DNA of 64,000 nucleotides, from the NCBI RefSeq assembly GCF_012524115.1, contig NZ_JAAZWB010000054.1, positions 1-64,000 of the forward strand, given 5' to 3'. Shown in pieces: positions 22,051 through 32,554 of the stretch (the first letter of the stretch is position 1; every line of letters begins with the position of its first letter). The stretch is from Bacillus sp. RO1. Its GTDB lineage: Bacteria > Bacillota > Bacilli > Bacillales > Bacillaceae_I. The notes under the pieces were generated by a model. It was not told where the DNA came from. It did no database searches and saw nothing but the letters and a program-made list of their open reading frames with translations. The translations under genes were made by a program, and so were the position numbers.

Positions 22051-22758
22051 GTGGTTTTATTAGGAACCATTGTAAATGGTATATGTATTGTTCTCGGTAC
22101 ATTAATAGGGAAAATCTTCACCCGCATCCCGGAAAATACGAAAGAAACAGTAATGAAAATCATTGGTCTTGCCGTATTTTTACTTGGAGCACAGATGGGT
22201 TTTAAGAGTAATGAATTTCTAATTGTCATTATTAGTCTAGTAGTAGGTGCTGTAATTGGAGAATGGATTAATTTGGACCGAAAGCTGAACAATGTCGGCA
22301 ATTGGCTGGAACGTAAGATGGGGTCAAAACAGCAGGGCTCCGTATCAAAGGGTTTTGTCACGGCAACGCTCATCTTTGTTATCGGAGCAATGTCGGTTGT
22401 CGGTTCTTTAGATAGTGGACTTAGAGGCGATCATCAAGTACTGTACACAAAATCCATCATTGACGGCTTCACTAGTATTGTTCTGACGACGACTTTAGGG
22501 ATTGGGGTACTGTTTTCTGCTATCCCAGTCATGATCTATCAAGGTAGTATTGCTTTGTTTGCTACTCAAATTGACCTGTTTGTCCCACCAGATTTACTGG
22601 AGTTGCTCATATTTGAGATCACCGCTACTGGCGGGGTCATGATTATGGCAATTGGAATGAATATCATAGGTGTGACCGCTATCCGAGTGGCCAATCTACT
22701 TCCAGGAATTTTAGTAGCAGCTGTACTTGTGCTTATACAATACTTTTTTAGCATGTAA
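22051..22758 (+). CDS. DUF554 family integral membrane protein
   Basis: The 235-residue, very hydrophobic protein begins MVLLGTIVNGICIVLGTLIGK and has about six or seven membrane segments, typical of the DUF554 family (YdfK-like; a transport role has been suggested but is unproven). It starts with GTG 22051. It lies between parB and the convergent yyaC. Confidence 0.85.
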   Translation: MVLLGTIVNGICIVLGTLIGKIFTRIPENTKETVMKIIGLAVFLLGAQMGFKSNEFLIVIISLVVGAVIGEWINLDRKLNNVGNWLERKMGSKQQGSVSKGFVTATLIFVIGAMSVVGSLDSGLRGDHQVLYTKSIIDGFTSIVLTTTLGIGVLFSAIPVMIYQGSIALFATQIDLFVPPDLLELLIFEITATGGVMIMAIGMNIIGVTAIRVANLLPGILVAAVLVLIQYFFSM

Positions 22759-22772
22759 ACTATTTTTTCTAA

Positions 22773-22806
22773 CAAGGTCGACTTTTAAAGGGTCGGCCTT
22801 TTTTCT
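22773..22806. terminator. Bidirectional terminator between convergent genes
   Basis: AAGGTCGAC and GTCGGCCTT form a GC-rich stem with one wobble or mismatch, followed by a T run in the plus direction and preceded by A-rich sequence. It can serve both the DUF554 gene and yyaC. Confidence 0.75.
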
Positions 22807-23440
22807 ATTCTTGGCTTTGAATGAATGGTGGTTCAGAGTCCCTCACAGCAGATGCAAGGATATTCTTATGCTCGATAGACCGATCTAATTCTTGGATAGA
22901 TTGCGCTATGACGGTCGCCATTTTCATAACCAAGCTCAATCTCGTATTCTGTAAAACAAAAAATTCCATAAATCCACTAACATTAACAATTCCTGTAATA
23001 TGAATATCCCCAACTGGCGGCAAGTCTTTCTTTACTCCAGCCCCCGGCATCACTGGACCTTCCCCTATGGTAATTTGTCCGACACTCTTCAACCTCCCAA
23101 GACAGGCATCGATCGCAATGATAAAAGGTGTAAGATGCTTTGCTTGGATATGTGCAAGCTTCTCTTCTAGGTTAACGGCATGAATAGGATCATCTAATGT
23201 GCCATATACATGAACATGGTCAAGCTTTATATCATGGAGCTTTGTACCGACTAGTGGTCCCAAGGAATCTCCGGTTGACCGGTCTGTGCCAATGCATACA
23301 ATGACGATGGGGCGGTACACCAGGCTCGTTGGAAGGTTGGATTGTAAAGTAAGTGCAAGTTCCTTATAAGCATTTACTTCATCATTAGCAATACGAATAT
23401 TGCCTCCCTTCTTCTCAAAAAAATTAGATTTAAGATTCAT
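22805..23440 (-). CDS. yyaC: Spore protease-like protein YyaC (DUF1256)
   Basis: The 211-residue protein matches YyaC, a sporulation protein related in fold to the GPR spore protease and HybD-like peptidases. It contains CIGTDRSTGDSLGPLVG and AIDACLGRLKSVGQI. ATG 23440 has AAGGAGT upstream. It is one of the few genes here transcribed toward the origin. Confidence 0.92.
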   Translation of the reverse strand: MNLKSNFFEKKGGNIRIANDEVNAYKELALTLQSNLPTSLVYRPIVIVCIGTDRSTGDSLGPLVGTKLHDIKLDHVHVYGTLDDPIHAVNLEEKLAHIQAKHLTPFIIAIDACLGRLKSVGQITIGEGPVMPGAGVKKDLPPVGDIHITGIVNVSGFMEFFVLQNTRLSLVMKMATVIAQSIQELDRSIEHKNILASAVRDSEPPFIQSQE

Positions 23441-23539
23441 AGGTTCCACTCCTTCTTAATAGTAGTAACAGTATACGACTATTGATGGGAAACTATACGT
23501 CCACTTTTTTATTTTCGGATATTTTAGGGGGTTACATGT

Positions 23540-24556
23540 ATGTGGAAAAGCGGGTTTCGCTGGATGTTTTTAATATTGGGTACAGTAATTGGTGCAGGGT
23601 ATGCATCCGGCAGGGAACTCTGGCAATTTTTCGGTTCGGAAAGCGGACTAGCCATTCTTTTATTTACTTTGTTTTTTATCATTTCGTGCTATGTCATCCT
23701 GCAAATCAGCAGCAAGGAGCAGACGGAGCATTTCTCCCCCGTATTACGAAAACTTGTCGGGGCGAGGGCATCTTATTTTTACAATATCGTAATGGTCGTT
23801 TACTTATTCACCACCACAGTCGTAATGCTGGCAGGTGGTGGGGCGGCGTTACAGGTCTTTTCCATTCCTTATTGGGGAGGGATTGCGATCATATGCTTCT
23901 TATTAATTTTGTTGTTTGTTTACGACGTCAAAGGAATGATAACGGTGAACGTCGTGATTATCCCAATAATTGTTTTGACCTTAGCCTATGTGCTGATAGA
24001 TGCGGTATTTCATAGCCCGGATGTTATCCCTACTTCCGTACTTAAACAAAGCAATTGGCCCGCTGGATTTACCTTTACAGCATTGAATATCCTTCCACTT
24101 GTTGCTGTTTTATCTGCGATCGGAAAAGAAGTGAAAGGTAAAGGGGAAATTATCATCGCAAGTGTAGGAAGTGGGGTCATTTTGGGAGTCATCTCGCTTT
24201 TTTATAATCAAACTCTTATTCTCGTACAAAGTAAGCTGGGTCTATTTGAAATCCCGCTCTTTGCTATCATTCAGAGTTATCCTTTTTATATGTTGTTCTT
24301 TATGACCATCTTACTCTGGGTGGCGATCTATACTACGGCGGCCTCCGGGTTGCTCGGATTAGTCACGAGATTTCGAAATGTCGTGCCAATTCCACTTTGG
24401 CTCATGTGTTTATTATTCATTTTATTAATGGTTCCCTTCACTGCAGTGGGCTTTTCCGTCCTCGTAGCAATACTTTACCCACTATTCGGCTTAATCAATC
24501 TCTATCTGCTCGTTTGTATTCTGCTTTATCCAATCAAAAACCGTGAAAGCTCATAA
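23540..24556 (+). CDS. YkvI-family multi-spanning membrane protein
   Basis: The 338-residue protein has about ten hydrophobic helices and starts MWKSGFRWMFLILGTVIGAGYASGRE; the GxGYASGRE element is typical of the YkvI family, distantly related to amino-acid transporters. The substrate is unknown. AGGGGGTT precedes ATG 23540. Confidence 0.82.
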   Translation: MWKSGFRWMFLILGTVIGAGYASGRELWQFFGSESGLAILLFTLFFIISCYVILQISSKEQTEHFSPVLRKLVGARASYFYNIVMVVYLFTTTVVMLAGGGAALQVFSIPYWGGIAIICFLLILLFVYDVKGMITVNVVIIPIIVLTLAYVLIDAVFHSPDVIPTSVLKQSNWPAGFTFTALNILPLVAVLSAIGKEVKGKGEIIIASVGSGVILGVISLFYNQTLILVQSKLGLFEIPLFAIIQSYPFYMLFFMTILLWVAIYTTAASGLLGLVTRFRNVVPIPLWLMCLLFILLMVPFTAVGFSVLVAILYPLFGLINLYLLVCILLYPIKNRESS

Positions 24557-24638
24557 GTGAACGCTGTGTATGTTTTAGTAAAATAGCAATTTGTGGGGAT
24601 TCTAGATGTAAACAAATTTATATTGAGGTAGAGCGATT

Positions 24639-25523
24639 ATGGAATGGACAAACCGAGTACTAGTACAAATGAAAAATTCCTTACTAAATGAAGATCTCTG
24701 GGTTTCAATCGGAGAAGGATTTCTCAAGATCATTTTGATTATCCTTGTTGCAGCCATGATAATCAAAATAGGAAAAAAAATCATTCAAAACTTTGTGAAA
24801 CTAAGAGAAAAAGGGCCAATACGCATATCGGAACGAAGAGAGAACACCCTCCTGAAGCTTTTACAAAACGTGTTAACTTATGTGGTCTATTTTATTGCCT
24901 TCATTATGATTCTTGAAATTGTTCATATTGATGTTAGAGCACTTTTAGCCGGGGCGGGAATCGTTGGACTTGCTGTTGGCTTTGGAGCGCAAAACCTGGT
25001 GAAAGATATCATTACAGGTTTTTTTATTATATTTGAAGACCAATTTTCTGTCGGTGATTATATTCGAACCGGCACATTTGAAGGGTATGTGGAAGAGATT
25101 GGCCTTCGGACCACGAAAATAAAAAGTTGGACAGGGGAATTGCATATATTGCCCAATGGCAGTATTGTAGAATTAACGAATTTCTCCATTCATAACAGTG
25201 TTGCCATAGTGGATGTTAGCATCGCATATGAAGGGAAAATAGATGAAGCGGAGCGAGTGATTCAAGAATTACTTGCAGAAATGCCGGCAAGATATGTGGA
25301 AATGACAAAAGCACCAGAGCTGCTTGGAATTCAAACGTTGGGCAATTCCGAGGTTGTACTCAGGATCACATGTGAAACAGTGCCAATGAAGCATTGGTTT
25401 ATCGGGCGTTCAATCAGAAAGGAAGTCAAAAACCGTTTAGACGAAGCAGGGATAGAAATTCCATTTCCGCGCCTGGTCCTCTATAACCGGGAACTAAAGC
25501 AAGATGGGCATGCTTCCAAGTAG
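24639..25523 (+). CDS. Small-conductance mechanosensitive channel, MscS family
   Basis: The 294-residue protein has transmembrane helices followed by the pore/beta-domain signature ALLAGAGIVGLAVGFGAQNLVKDIITGFFIIFEDQFSVGDYI. Such channels release solutes under hypo-osmotic shock. A GAGG lies upstream of ATG 24639. It is probably co-transcribed with yyzM. Confidence 0.93.
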   Translation: MEWTNRVLVQMKNSLLNEDLWVSIGEGFLKIILIILVAAMIIKIGKKIIQNFVKLREKGPIRISERRENTLLKLLQNVLTYVVYFIAFIMILEIVHIDVRALLAGAGIVGLAVGFGAQNLVKDIITGFFIIFEDQFSVGDYIRTGTFEGYVEEIGLRTTKIKSWTGELHILPNGSIVELTNFSIHNSVAIVDVSIAYEGKIDEAERVIQELLAEMPARYVEMTKAPELLGIQTLGNSEVVLRITCETVPMKHWFIGRSIRKEVKNRLDEAGIEIPFPRLVLYNRELKQDGHASK

Positions 25524-25544
25524 ATAAATAGGGAGTGTAGAAAC

Positions 25545-25742
25545 ATGACAGATAAAGAATTCGGTTTAAATGATGTAGTAGAAATGAAAAAAGCACACCC
25601 ATGCGGGACAAACCGATGGAAAGTAGTGCGAATGGGAATGGACATCCGCATTAAATGCGAAGGATGCGACCACACCGTCCTCATGCCACGAAAAGAATTT
25701 ACAAGGAAAATTAAGAAGATATTGGTTAGAAATGAAGAATAG
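25545..25742 (+). CDS. yyzM: DUF951 family protein YyzM
   Basis: The 65-residue protein has KKAHPCGTNRWKVVRMGMDIRIKCEGCDHTV, a compact Cys-containing DUF951 domain, possibly nucleic-acid binding by its fold. It lies 21 bp after the MscS gene, as in B. subtilis. Confidence 0.9.
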   Translation: MTDKEFGLNDVVEMKKAHPCGTNRWKVVRMGMDIRIKCEGCDHTVLMPRKEFTRKIKKILVRNEE

Positions 25743-25872
25743 CCTTTACCTTAGGATTGGAATTGTGATTAGCGGAAAACTAGAAAACAGTTTATTTGAC
25801 ACACACAGAAAACTTGCAAGAATTGACCTCGAAAATGGGTATTTTAATGATAATATTACTTCTAAAAAAACA

Positions 25873-26082
25873 TTCGGACAATTCTAAGGATGGTTTGGAC
25901 ATTTAGTCCCAAAAAAAGACGTATGTTCGGACAATTATTGCTTCATTTGGCCAACAATTAACGAGTTTCGGTCATTTGGAAATTTTGTTCGGTCAACTTA
26001 TTCAAAACTTTGGACAAAAATGTGGAATCTTCGGCCAACTTCGCTGAAACTTTGGACAAAAACCTGAAAACTTCGGACATTT
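25873..26082. repeat. Phased 21-bp repeat array (TTYGGNCAA units)
   Basis: The TTYGG core recurs at 25946, 25967, 25988, 26009, 26030, 26051 and 26072, exactly 21 bp apart. Further, less regular copies lie at 25873, 25894 and 25926. Most continue with ACA, TCA or CCA. The array occupies the yyzM-ychF gap and is not coding on the plus strand. Confidence 0.88.
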
Positions 26083-26248
26083 GCAATCAGCAACGTACAA
26101 ATCCCCCTTCTAGATTAATAAACCACCAACTTCTGTGGTGTGATGACATAGAGCAACTGGAATTCAAATAAACTTGTCTTTTCCTCCCATTCTATCTATA
26201 ATTGTGGGAGGTTTAAATATGTGTTAACGGAAGTTAGGAGTGGATAAA

Positions 26249-27349
26249 ATGGCTTTAACAGCAGGTATCGTTGGTCTTCCAAACGTAGGGAAATCAACGC
26301 TTTTTAATGCAATCACACAAGCGGGGGCAGAATCTGCCAACTACCCGTTCTGTACCATAGATCCGAACGTAGGTATCGTAGATGTTCCAGATGAGCGTCT
26401 TCAAAAATTAACAGAACTTGTAAATCCGAAGAAAACAGTACCAACACACTTCGAGTTTACCGACATTGCCGGTATCGTTAAAGGCGCAAGCAAAGGAGAA
26501 GGACTTGGAAACAAATTCTTATCCCACATCCGTCAAGTAGACGCAATTTGTCATGTTGTTCGTTGCTTCGCTGACGACAATATCACCCACGTTTCAGGTG
26601 GAGTGAACCCGATCAATGACATCGAAACCATCAACCTTGAGCTAATTTTGGCTGATTTAGAATCTGTCGATAAGCGTCTAGAGCGTGTTGCAAAATTAGC
26701 GAAGCAAAAAGATAAAGAAGCGGTATATGAGCATGAAGTACTTGTACTAGTAAAAGAAGCGCTTGAAAACGAGCTTCCGGCACGTACGGTAGAAGTGACA
26801 GACGAGCAGGTAAAATACCTAAAGGGTATGCACCTATTAACAAGCAAGCCTGTCCTTTATGTAGCAAACGTTGGAGAAGAAGATGTAGCGGACACTTCCG
26901 ATAACGAATACGTGCAACAGGTTCGTGAATTTGCAGCTAAAGACAATGCAGAAGTAATTACGGTTTGTGCGAAAATCGAGTCTGAAATTGTGGAACTAGA
27001 TGCAGATGAAAAAGCGATGTTCCTTGAGGAGCTTGGCATTAAAGAATCCGGCCTAGATCAATTGATTCGTGCAGCATATAACTTGCTTGGACTTGCTACT
27101 TACTTTACTGCAGGAGTACAAGAAGTTCGTGCATGGACATTCCGAACAGGCATGAAAGCACCGCAATGCGCGGGAGTCATTCATACCGACTTTGAACGTG
27201 GATTCATCCGTGCAGAAACGGTATCCTATGAAGATTTACTAGCAGCAGGCTCTCACTCAGCTGCCAAAGAAGCAGGAAAAGTCCGCCTAGAAGGAAAAGA
27301 ATACATTGTAAAAGACGGAGACGTTATTCACTTCCGCTTTAACGTATAA
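26249..27349 (+). CDS. ychF: Ribosome-binding ATPase YchF (Obg-like)
   Basis: The 366-residue OBG-family P-loop protein prefers ATP over GTP. It has GIVGLPNVGKSTLFN at the start, the switch region DIAGIVKGASKGEGLGN, a coiled-coil insertion, and a C-terminal TGS domain ending KDGDVIHFRFNV. ATG 26249 has TTAGGAG upstream and matches the usual start. It is yyaF in B. subtilis, upstream of rpsF. Confidence 0.96.
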   Translation: MALTAGIVGLPNVGKSTLFNAITQAGAESANYPFCTIDPNVGIVDVPDERLQKLTELVNPKKTVPTHFEFTDIAGIVKGASKGEGLGNKFLSHIRQVDAICHVVRCFADDNITHVSGGVNPINDIETINLELILADLESVDKRLERVAKLAKQKDKEAVYEHEVLVLVKEALENELPARTVEVTDEQVKYLKGMHLLTSKPVLYVANVGEEDVADTSDNEYVQQVREFAAKDNAEVITVCAKIESEIVELDADEKAMFLEELGIKESGLDQLIRAAYNLLGLATYFTAGVQEVRAWTFRTGMKAPQCAGVIHTDFERGFIRAETVSYEDLLAAGSHSAAKEAGKVRLEGKEYIVKDGDVIHFRFNV

Positions 27350-27362
27350 GATTTGTTACGAT

Positions 27363-27390
27363 GAGAGGGGGATTTTCCCTCTCTTTTTTA
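27363..27390 (+). terminator. Terminator after ychF
   Basis: GAGAGGG and CCCTCTC form a perfect 7-bp stem around GGATTTT, followed by six T. Confidence 0.88.
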
Positions 27391-27416
27391 TTTATGATTA
27401 ATGCAGAAACCGAGTC

Positions 27417-27527
27417 GTTTGTAGTGGAAGGTGCGCAGACTTCTGCGGGAGGAAGGGACAGGGAAGACCCGCAAGCGTTGTGAGGAGGCTTCCGGACCGC
27501 CCGCGAAAAGCGAAGTGCCTGCAACAA
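27417..27527 (+). repeat. Dispersed intergenic repeat, divergent copy 5
   Basis: A ~110-bp GC-rich block shows TGCGCAGACTTCTGCGGGAG, GAAGACCCGCAAGCG, TGAGGAGGCTTCCGG and AAAGCGAAGTGCCTGC, with TTTGTAG and CAACAAA near the ends. It has the same layout as the other copies but a different subfamily sequence. Confidence 0.75.
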
Positions 27528-27560
27528 AGATCAACTATATTATCAAACAACTAGGACATG

Positions 27561-27589
27561 TTGCAAAAATCCGGCCCCTCTGGTATAAT
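27561..27589 (+). promoter_or_regulatory. Promoter of the rpsF-ssb-rpsR operon
   Basis: TTGCAA (27561-27566), 17-bp spacer, TATAAT (27584-27589): a good sigma-A promoter about 80 bp before rpsF. Confidence 0.8.
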
Positions 27590-27614
27590 CTTAATTTGTG
27601 AGTAATGATTATTT

Positions 27615-27660
27615 ATAATTGATTGCTCCTTGCCCACCAAGGGCCGCTTAGACCAAAAGG
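27615..27660 (+). promoter_or_regulatory. Candidate S6:S18-binding mRNA leader
   Basis: The leader contains the hairpin CCTTG-CCCAC-CAAGG followed by GCCGC just before the rpsF ribosome-binding site. Many bacteria have an rpsF leader that binds the S6:S18 complex through a hairpin with a CCG bulge. The match is by eye only. Confidence 0.4.
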
Positions 27661-27671
27661 AGGTGACTGTG

Positions 27672-27962
27672 ATGAACAAGTACGAAATCATGTATATCAT
27701 CCGTCCAAACATTGAGGAAGACGCTAAAAAAGCTCTTACAGAACGTTTCAATACGATCCTAACTGACAACGGTGCAGATCTTTCTGAAGCAAAAGAGTGG
27801 GGCAAACGCCGCTTAGCTTACGAAATCAATGATTTCCGTGACGGCTACTATATGCTAGTAAACGTAGCTGCTGAGCCAGCTGCAGTTCAAGAGTTTGATC
27901 GTCTTGCTAAAATCAGCGAAGACATCATCCGTCATATCGTTGTGAAAAAAGAAGAAAAATAA
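27672..27962 (+). CDS. rpsF: 30S ribosomal protein S6
   Basis: The 96-residue protein ([20 protein letters not shown]...) is S6, partner of S18 on the platform of the small subunit. ATG 27672 follows AAGGAGGTGA. It is the first gene of the rpsF-ssb-rpsR operon. Confidence 0.97.
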   Translation: MNKYEIMYIIRPNIEEDAKKALTERFNTILTDNGADLSEAKEWGKRRLAYEINDFRDGYYMLVNVAAEPAAVQEFDRLAKISEDIIRHIVVKKEEK

Positions 27963-28007
27963 TAGTTGTCCTCTTTATGGACGTCGTCTCAAGGAGGAGT
28001 GGTTCTG

Positions 28008-28523
28008 ATGTTAAATCGCGTAGTATTGGTCGGTCGTTTGACCAAAGATCCTGAATTGCGCTATACCCCAAGTGGAGTGGCGGTTGCTACTTTTACATTG
28101 GCAGTCAATCGTACGTTCCAGAATCAGCAGGGCGAACGCGAAGCTGATTTTATTAACTGTGTTGTCTGGAGAAAGCAAGCTGAAAACGCAGCAAACTTCC
28201 TGAAAAAAGGAAGCCTCGCTGGTGTGGATGGCCGTGTGCAGACACGCAATTATGAAGGCCAAGATGGAAAACGTGTATACGTAACGGAAATAGTGGCAGA
28301 AAGTGTTCAGTTCCTGGAGCCTAAAGGATCCGGTGGTGCTGGAAATGCTTCTCGACCTAATCCAAATCAAAATCAAGGCTATGGTTCATCACCTAACTTT
28401 GGGTATGATCAGAACCAACAGCGCAGCAATAACAACAACCAAGGTTATACTCGTGTTGATGACGACCCATTTAAGAATGATGGCCAACCGATTGATATAT
28501 CCGATGACGATTTGCCGTTCTAA
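28008..28523 (+). CDS. ssb: Single-stranded DNA-binding protein SsbA
   Basis: The 171-residue protein has an OB fold ([35 protein letters not shown]), a Gly/Asn/Gln-rich linker and the acidic tail DISDDDLPF that recruits replication and repair partners. GGAGGAG precedes ATG 28008. Confidence 0.97.
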   Translation: MLNRVVLVGRLTKDPELRYTPSGVAVATFTLAVNRTFQNQQGEREADFINCVVWRKQAENAANFLKKGSLAGVDGRVQTRNYEGQDGKRVYVTEIVAESVQFLEPKGSGGAGNASRPNPNQNQGYGSSPNFGYDQNQQRSNNNNQGYTRVDDDPFKNDGQPIDISDDDLPF

Positions 28524-28560
28524 TTCTAGAAGGAATCGTTTTATAAAAATGGCTCTATAA

Positions 28561-28833
<273 letters not shown>

Positions 28834-28850
28834 TAGAGCCGAATAAATAA

Positions 28851-28891
28851 AAGGAAGGCAGTGAGAGAATATCTTGCTGCCTTCCTTTTTG
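28851..28891 (+). terminator. Terminator after rpsR
   Basis: AAGGAAGGCAG and CTGCCTTCCTT form an 11-bp stem with a T run. Confidence 0.9.
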
Positions 28892-28923
28892 CTAGTAAAA
28901 CATTAATTATAATTAAAATTCTA

Positions 28924-29055
28924 CCCTGTTGTCCGAAGTGCAGGGTGTGAGACTCCTGCGGGGGATAACGGTAGCTTGAGACCCCACAGGCAAAGCCGAG
29001 GAGGCTCAAACATCGTCCCGCGGAAAGCGAACACCCGGAACGGAGGATAACAGGG
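28924..29055 (+). repeat. Dispersed ~130-bp intergenic repeat, copy 6
   Basis: Plus-strand copy with GAGACTCCTGCGGGG, TTGAGACCCCACAGGC, GAGGAGGCTCAAAC and CGCGGAAAGCGAACACC, bounded by CCCTGTT (28924-28930) and AACAGGG (29049-29055), a perfect 7-bp inverted pair. It lies in the rpsR-yybS gap. Confidence 0.85.
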
Positions 29056-29150
29056 AGTTTAAGCTATCATCAACATAACATTTGATTGTAATAGAATCTT
29101 AAGGATAAACTATACATATTGTAACTAAGCGTTCTTGGAGGTTTATACTT

Positions 29151-30098
29151 ATGAAGGAAACAAAACATATAACAGAAGGTGCAGCATTGCTCGGTATATA
29201 CGTCCTGCTCCTTCTCATGACACTCTTCATCCCTCTCTTAGGCCTAATCGCCTTTCTCGCACTCGTAGTTCCATTTGTAATCTATACAGCAAGAAACGGG
29301 TGGAAGGCAGGAATTTGGCTCATTGTGGTCGCCGGAGTGCTTAGTGTTCTGATTGGATCGCCGGTTGCTTTAACATTCAGCATTCCAGCTAGTACCGTCG
29401 GGTTGGCAATGGGCCATCTTATCCAAAAGAATGCCAGTCGCTATGCCATTTTAGGCGCTTCTACAGGGGTATTTTTGCTGAATTATATTTTGGCATATGT
29501 GGTGGCAATCGTCCTTTTTAATATTGATTTTATAGAAGTCCTGCAAGAGATGATCAAGGAGTCCATGCGGGCATCAGAAGCAATTGCTACCTCCCTTGGT
29601 CAAGAGAATGCAAAGGAATCCTTGGAAGTGTTTGAGAATGCCTTAGGCTATATGGGCTACCTATTACCCACCATGTTGGTATTGACCTCCTTTGTTCATG
29701 CATTTTTCTCGCAGCTAATAACAGTATTTATTTTAAAAAGACTGAAGATGAAGGTTAGTCCCTTCCCGCCATTTCGGGAATTGGTGCTTCCAAAGAGCCT
29801 GTTGTGGTACTACTTGATTGTCCTCATTTTATCGCTTATGGCCCCAAAAGAAGGGACAACTTTATTTATGGTAGTACTTAATCTTTCCTTCATTTTAATG
29901 CTATTAATGACGGTTCAAGGGTTCTCATTCATTTTCTTCTTTTGTTATATAAAGAAAATCTCAAAAGCGATACCGATTACGTTGGTCATTTTATCCTTCC
30001 TAATCACTCCTTTGGTCTATATAATAAGAATGATAGGAATAATAGATATCGGTTTTCAATTAAGAGAAAGAATACAGAGAAATAATCAAGGAAAATAA
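29151..30098 (+). CDS. yybS: DUF2232 family membrane protein YybS
   Basis: The 315-residue protein has about eight hydrophobic helices and is typical of YybS, always found before gdpP and rplI in Bacillus. Function unknown; the family resembles substrate-binding S components of transporters. TTGGAGG precedes the ATG. Confidence 0.88.
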   Translation: MKETKHITEGAALLGIYVLLLLMTLFIPLLGLIAFLALVVPFVIYTARNGWKAGIWLIVVAGVLSVLIGSPVALTFSIPASTVGLAMGHLIQKNASRYAILGASTGVFLLNYILAYVVAIVLFNIDFIEVLQEMIKESMRASEAIATSLGQENAKESLEVFENALGYMGYLLPTMLVLTSFVHAFFSQLITVFILKRLKMKVSPFPPFRELVLPKSLLWYYLIVLILSLMAPKEGTTLFMVVLNLSFILMLLMTVQGFSFIFFFCYIKKISKAIPITLVILSFLITPLVYIIRMIGIIDIGFQLRERIQRNNQGK

Positions 30099-30131
30099 AG
30101 AGCTAAACTATTAATTAGGAGCTGAACAAAC

Positions 30132-32102
30132 ATGCCTAATTATTTCGAAAAACTGAATCTGCGTTATCCCGTCTATTTATTGTTTATCATCGCACTGATA
30201 CAACTCGGGATAATTGTGTTTTTCCAATGGCAAATAGGGATTGTCAGCTTTCTGCTTCTGGGCTTGGTTGTATATCTTTACATCAAAGTGGAACAAAAGG
30301 CTAAAAAAGAAATGGAAACGTACATCTCCACCCTTTCATACCGGTTAAAAAAGGTCGGAGAAGAAGCGTTAATGGAGATGCCGATTGGTATCATGCTGTA
30401 TAATGACGATTATCAAATTGAATGGACAAATCCTTTTCTCGCTTCCTGTTTTCATGAGGAAACCCTCGTAGGCAGGTCGTTATATGATGTCGGGGAAAAC
30501 TTGATTCCTCTTTTAAAGCAGGATATTGAAACGGAAACGATTGCTTTACATGATCGGAAATATAAAGTGGTCATCAAGAAAGCGGAACGGCTCATTTACT
30601 TTTTTGACATTACGGAACAGACTCATATTGAAAAATTATATGAAGACGAGCGAACGGTGCTTGGTATCATTTTCTTAGACAATTATGATGAAGTGACACA
30701 GGGAATGGATGATCAGACGAAAAGCGCGATAAACAGCCAGGTGACCTCCATCATCAACAAATGGTCTACAGAAAACGGTGTATTCTTAAAAAGAACATCC
30801 ATGGAGCGTTTTATTGTGGTTTTAAATGAGCATATCCTAGTGCAATTGGAAAAGAACAAGTTTTCCATTTTGGACGAAGTCCGTGAACAGACATCCAAGC
30901 AAAGCATGCCACTTACATTAAGCGTTGGTATTGGTACAGGAGTCCCTTCTCTACCTGAGCTTGGTCACCTCGCCCAATCAAGTTTGGACCTTGCTTTGGG
31001 CCGCGGGGGCGATCAGGTAGCCATCAAGCAGACCAACGGAAAGGTCCGCTTCTATGGCGGAAAAACAAATCCAATGGAAAAGCGGACACGAGTCCGTGCA
31101 CGCGTCATTTCCCATGCATTGAAGGAACTGATTCATGAAAGTGATAAAGTAATCATCATGGGTCATCGCTACCCGGATATGGACGCGCTTGGAGCGGCCA
31201 TTGGAATTGCCAAAGTGGCAGAACTCAATCATAAGGATGCGTATATTGTTTTAAATCAGCAGGAAATCGATGCAGGAATACACCGTTTGTTGGAGGAATT
31301 GAAAGTCCATAGTGAGCTATGGGAAAAGTTCATCTCTCCAGAAGATGCTCTCGAAATAGCGACGAACGACACATTATTGGTCGTTGTAGATACACATAAG
31401 CCTTCTCTAGTAATCGAGGAAAAGTTGTTAAATAAAATTGATAATGTGGTTGTAATTGATCACCACAGACGTGGAGAGGACTTTATTGAGGATCCGTTGC
31501 TTGTTTATATGGAGCCTTATGCCTCCTCCACAGCGGAGCTTGTTACAGAGCTCCTACAATACCAGCCAAAACGCATCAAAATCACAATGCTTGAAGCGAC
31601 CGCCCTGTTAGCTGGTATAATAGTAGATACGAAAAGCTTCACGGTCCGTACAGGTTCGCGTACATTTGATGCAGCATCTTACTTGCGTTCACAAGGAGCA
31701 GATACAATCCTTGTGCAAAAACTGTTAAAAGAAAATCTAGACCGTTTCGTAAAACGTGCCAAATTAATAGAGAGTGCTTATCTGTATCAAGAAGGCATTG
31801 TTATTGCCAAAGGTGTACCTGAAGAATCGTTCGACCAGGTGATGATTGCCCAGGCTGCAGACACACTACTTGCGATGAGCGACATCAATACTTCCTTTGT
31901 CATCGCCCATCGGAACGGGGACCAGGTAAGCATCAGTGCAAGATCGCTTGGGGATGTCAACGTACAGGTTGTCATGGAGAATCTGGGTGGCGGTGGACAT
32001 CTGACAAATGCAGCCACACAAATGAATATGACCATTGATGAAGCAGAAGAAAAACTGAAACAAGCATTAATAGAGTACTTAGAAGGAGGTTCCAAGGAAT
32101 GA
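30132..32102 (+). CDS. gdpP: Cyclic-di-AMP phosphodiesterase GdpP
   Basis: The 656-residue membrane enzyme hydrolyses c-di-AMP to pApA. It has two N-terminal membrane helices, a PAS-like domain (about 80-150), a degenerate GGDEF domain (about 170-300), the DHH domain ([29 protein letters not shown]) and DHHA1 with [11 protein letters not shown]. It is yybT in B. subtilis. It overlaps rplI by four bases. Confidence 0.96.
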   Translation: MPNYFEKLNLRYPVYLLFIIALIQLGIIVFFQWQIGIVSFLLLGLVVYLYIKVEQKAKKEMETYISTLSYRLKKVGEEALMEMPIGIMLYNDDYQIEWTNPFLASCFHEETLVGRSLYDVGENLIPLLKQDIETETIALHDRKYKVVIKKAERLIYFFDITEQTHIEKLYEDERTVLGIIFLDNYDEVTQGMDDQTKSAINSQVTSIINKWSTENGVFLKRTSMERFIVVLNEHILVQLEKNKFSILDEVREQTSKQSMPLTLSVGIGTGVPSLPELGHLAQSSLDLALGRGGDQVAIKQTNGKVRFYGGKTNPMEKRTRVRARVISHALKELIHESDKVIIMGHRYPDMDALGAAIGIAKVAELNHKDAYIVLNQQEIDAGIHRLLEELKVHSELWEKFISPEDALEIATNDTLLVVVDTHKPSLVIEEKLLNKIDNVVVIDHHRRGEDFIEDPLLVYMEPYASSTAELVTELLQYQPKRIKITMLEATALLAGIIVDTKSFTVRTGSRTFDAASYLRSQGADTILVQKLLKENLDRFVKRAKLIESAYLYQEGIVIAKGVPEESFDQVMIAQAADTLLAMSDINTSFVIAHRNGDQVSISARSLGDVNVQVVMENLGGGGHLTNAATQMNMTIDEAEEKLKQALIEYLEGGSKE

Positions 32103-32548
32103 GGGTAATATTTTTAAAAGATGTAAAAGGTAAAGGCAAAAAAGGCGAAGTGAAAAACGTGGCAGATGGTTATGCCCATAATTTTCTACTAAAACAAGGG
32201 TTGGCGATGGAGGCTTCTAATGGTAACCTTAAATCATTGGAAGCTCAAAAGAACAAAGAAGCCAAAGAAGCAGAACAAGAGCTAGAAAACGCGAAGAAAC
32301 TTAAAGAGACGTTGGAAAAGCTTACGCTTGAGTTCCAAACAAAAGCAGGTGAAGGCGGCCGTTTATTCGGCAGCATCACGACGAAACAAATCGCAGAAGA
32401 GCTTCAAAAGAAGCATAAAATAAAGATCGACAAGCGCAAAATGGAGCTAAATGATGCTATTCGCGCTTTAGGCTATACAAACGTACCTGTAAAGCTGCAT
32501 ACAGACGTTACAGCGACCTTGAAGGTGCATGTAACAGAACAGAAGTAA
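32099..32548 (+). CDS. rplI: 50S ribosomal protein L9
   Basis: The 149-residue protein has the N-terminal L9 signature ([31 protein letters not shown]), the long connecting helix and the C-terminal rRNA-binding domain. AAGGAGG lies within the end of gdpP and the genes overlap. Confidence 0.97.
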   Translation: MRVIFLKDVKGKGKKGEVKNVADGYAHNFLLKQGLAMEASNGNLKSLEAQKNKEAKEAEQELENAKKLKETLEKLTLEFQTKAGEGGRLFGSITTKQIAEELQKKHKIKIDKRKMELNDAIRALGYTNVPVKLHTDVTATLKVHVTEQK

Positions 32549-32554
32549 GAAAAG

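Noticed and set aside
25366-25382. ATCACATGTGAAACA in the MscS gene as another parS
   Set aside because: The palindrome centre CACATGTG has two extra bases compared with the CACGTG core of parS, so spacing is wrong.
25961-26083. Minus-strand 40-codon frame with heptad-like repeats in the 21-bp array
   Set aside because: No ribosome-binding site, no conserved context, and its regularity follows from the 21-bp DNA repeat. Kept as a repeat rather than a gene.
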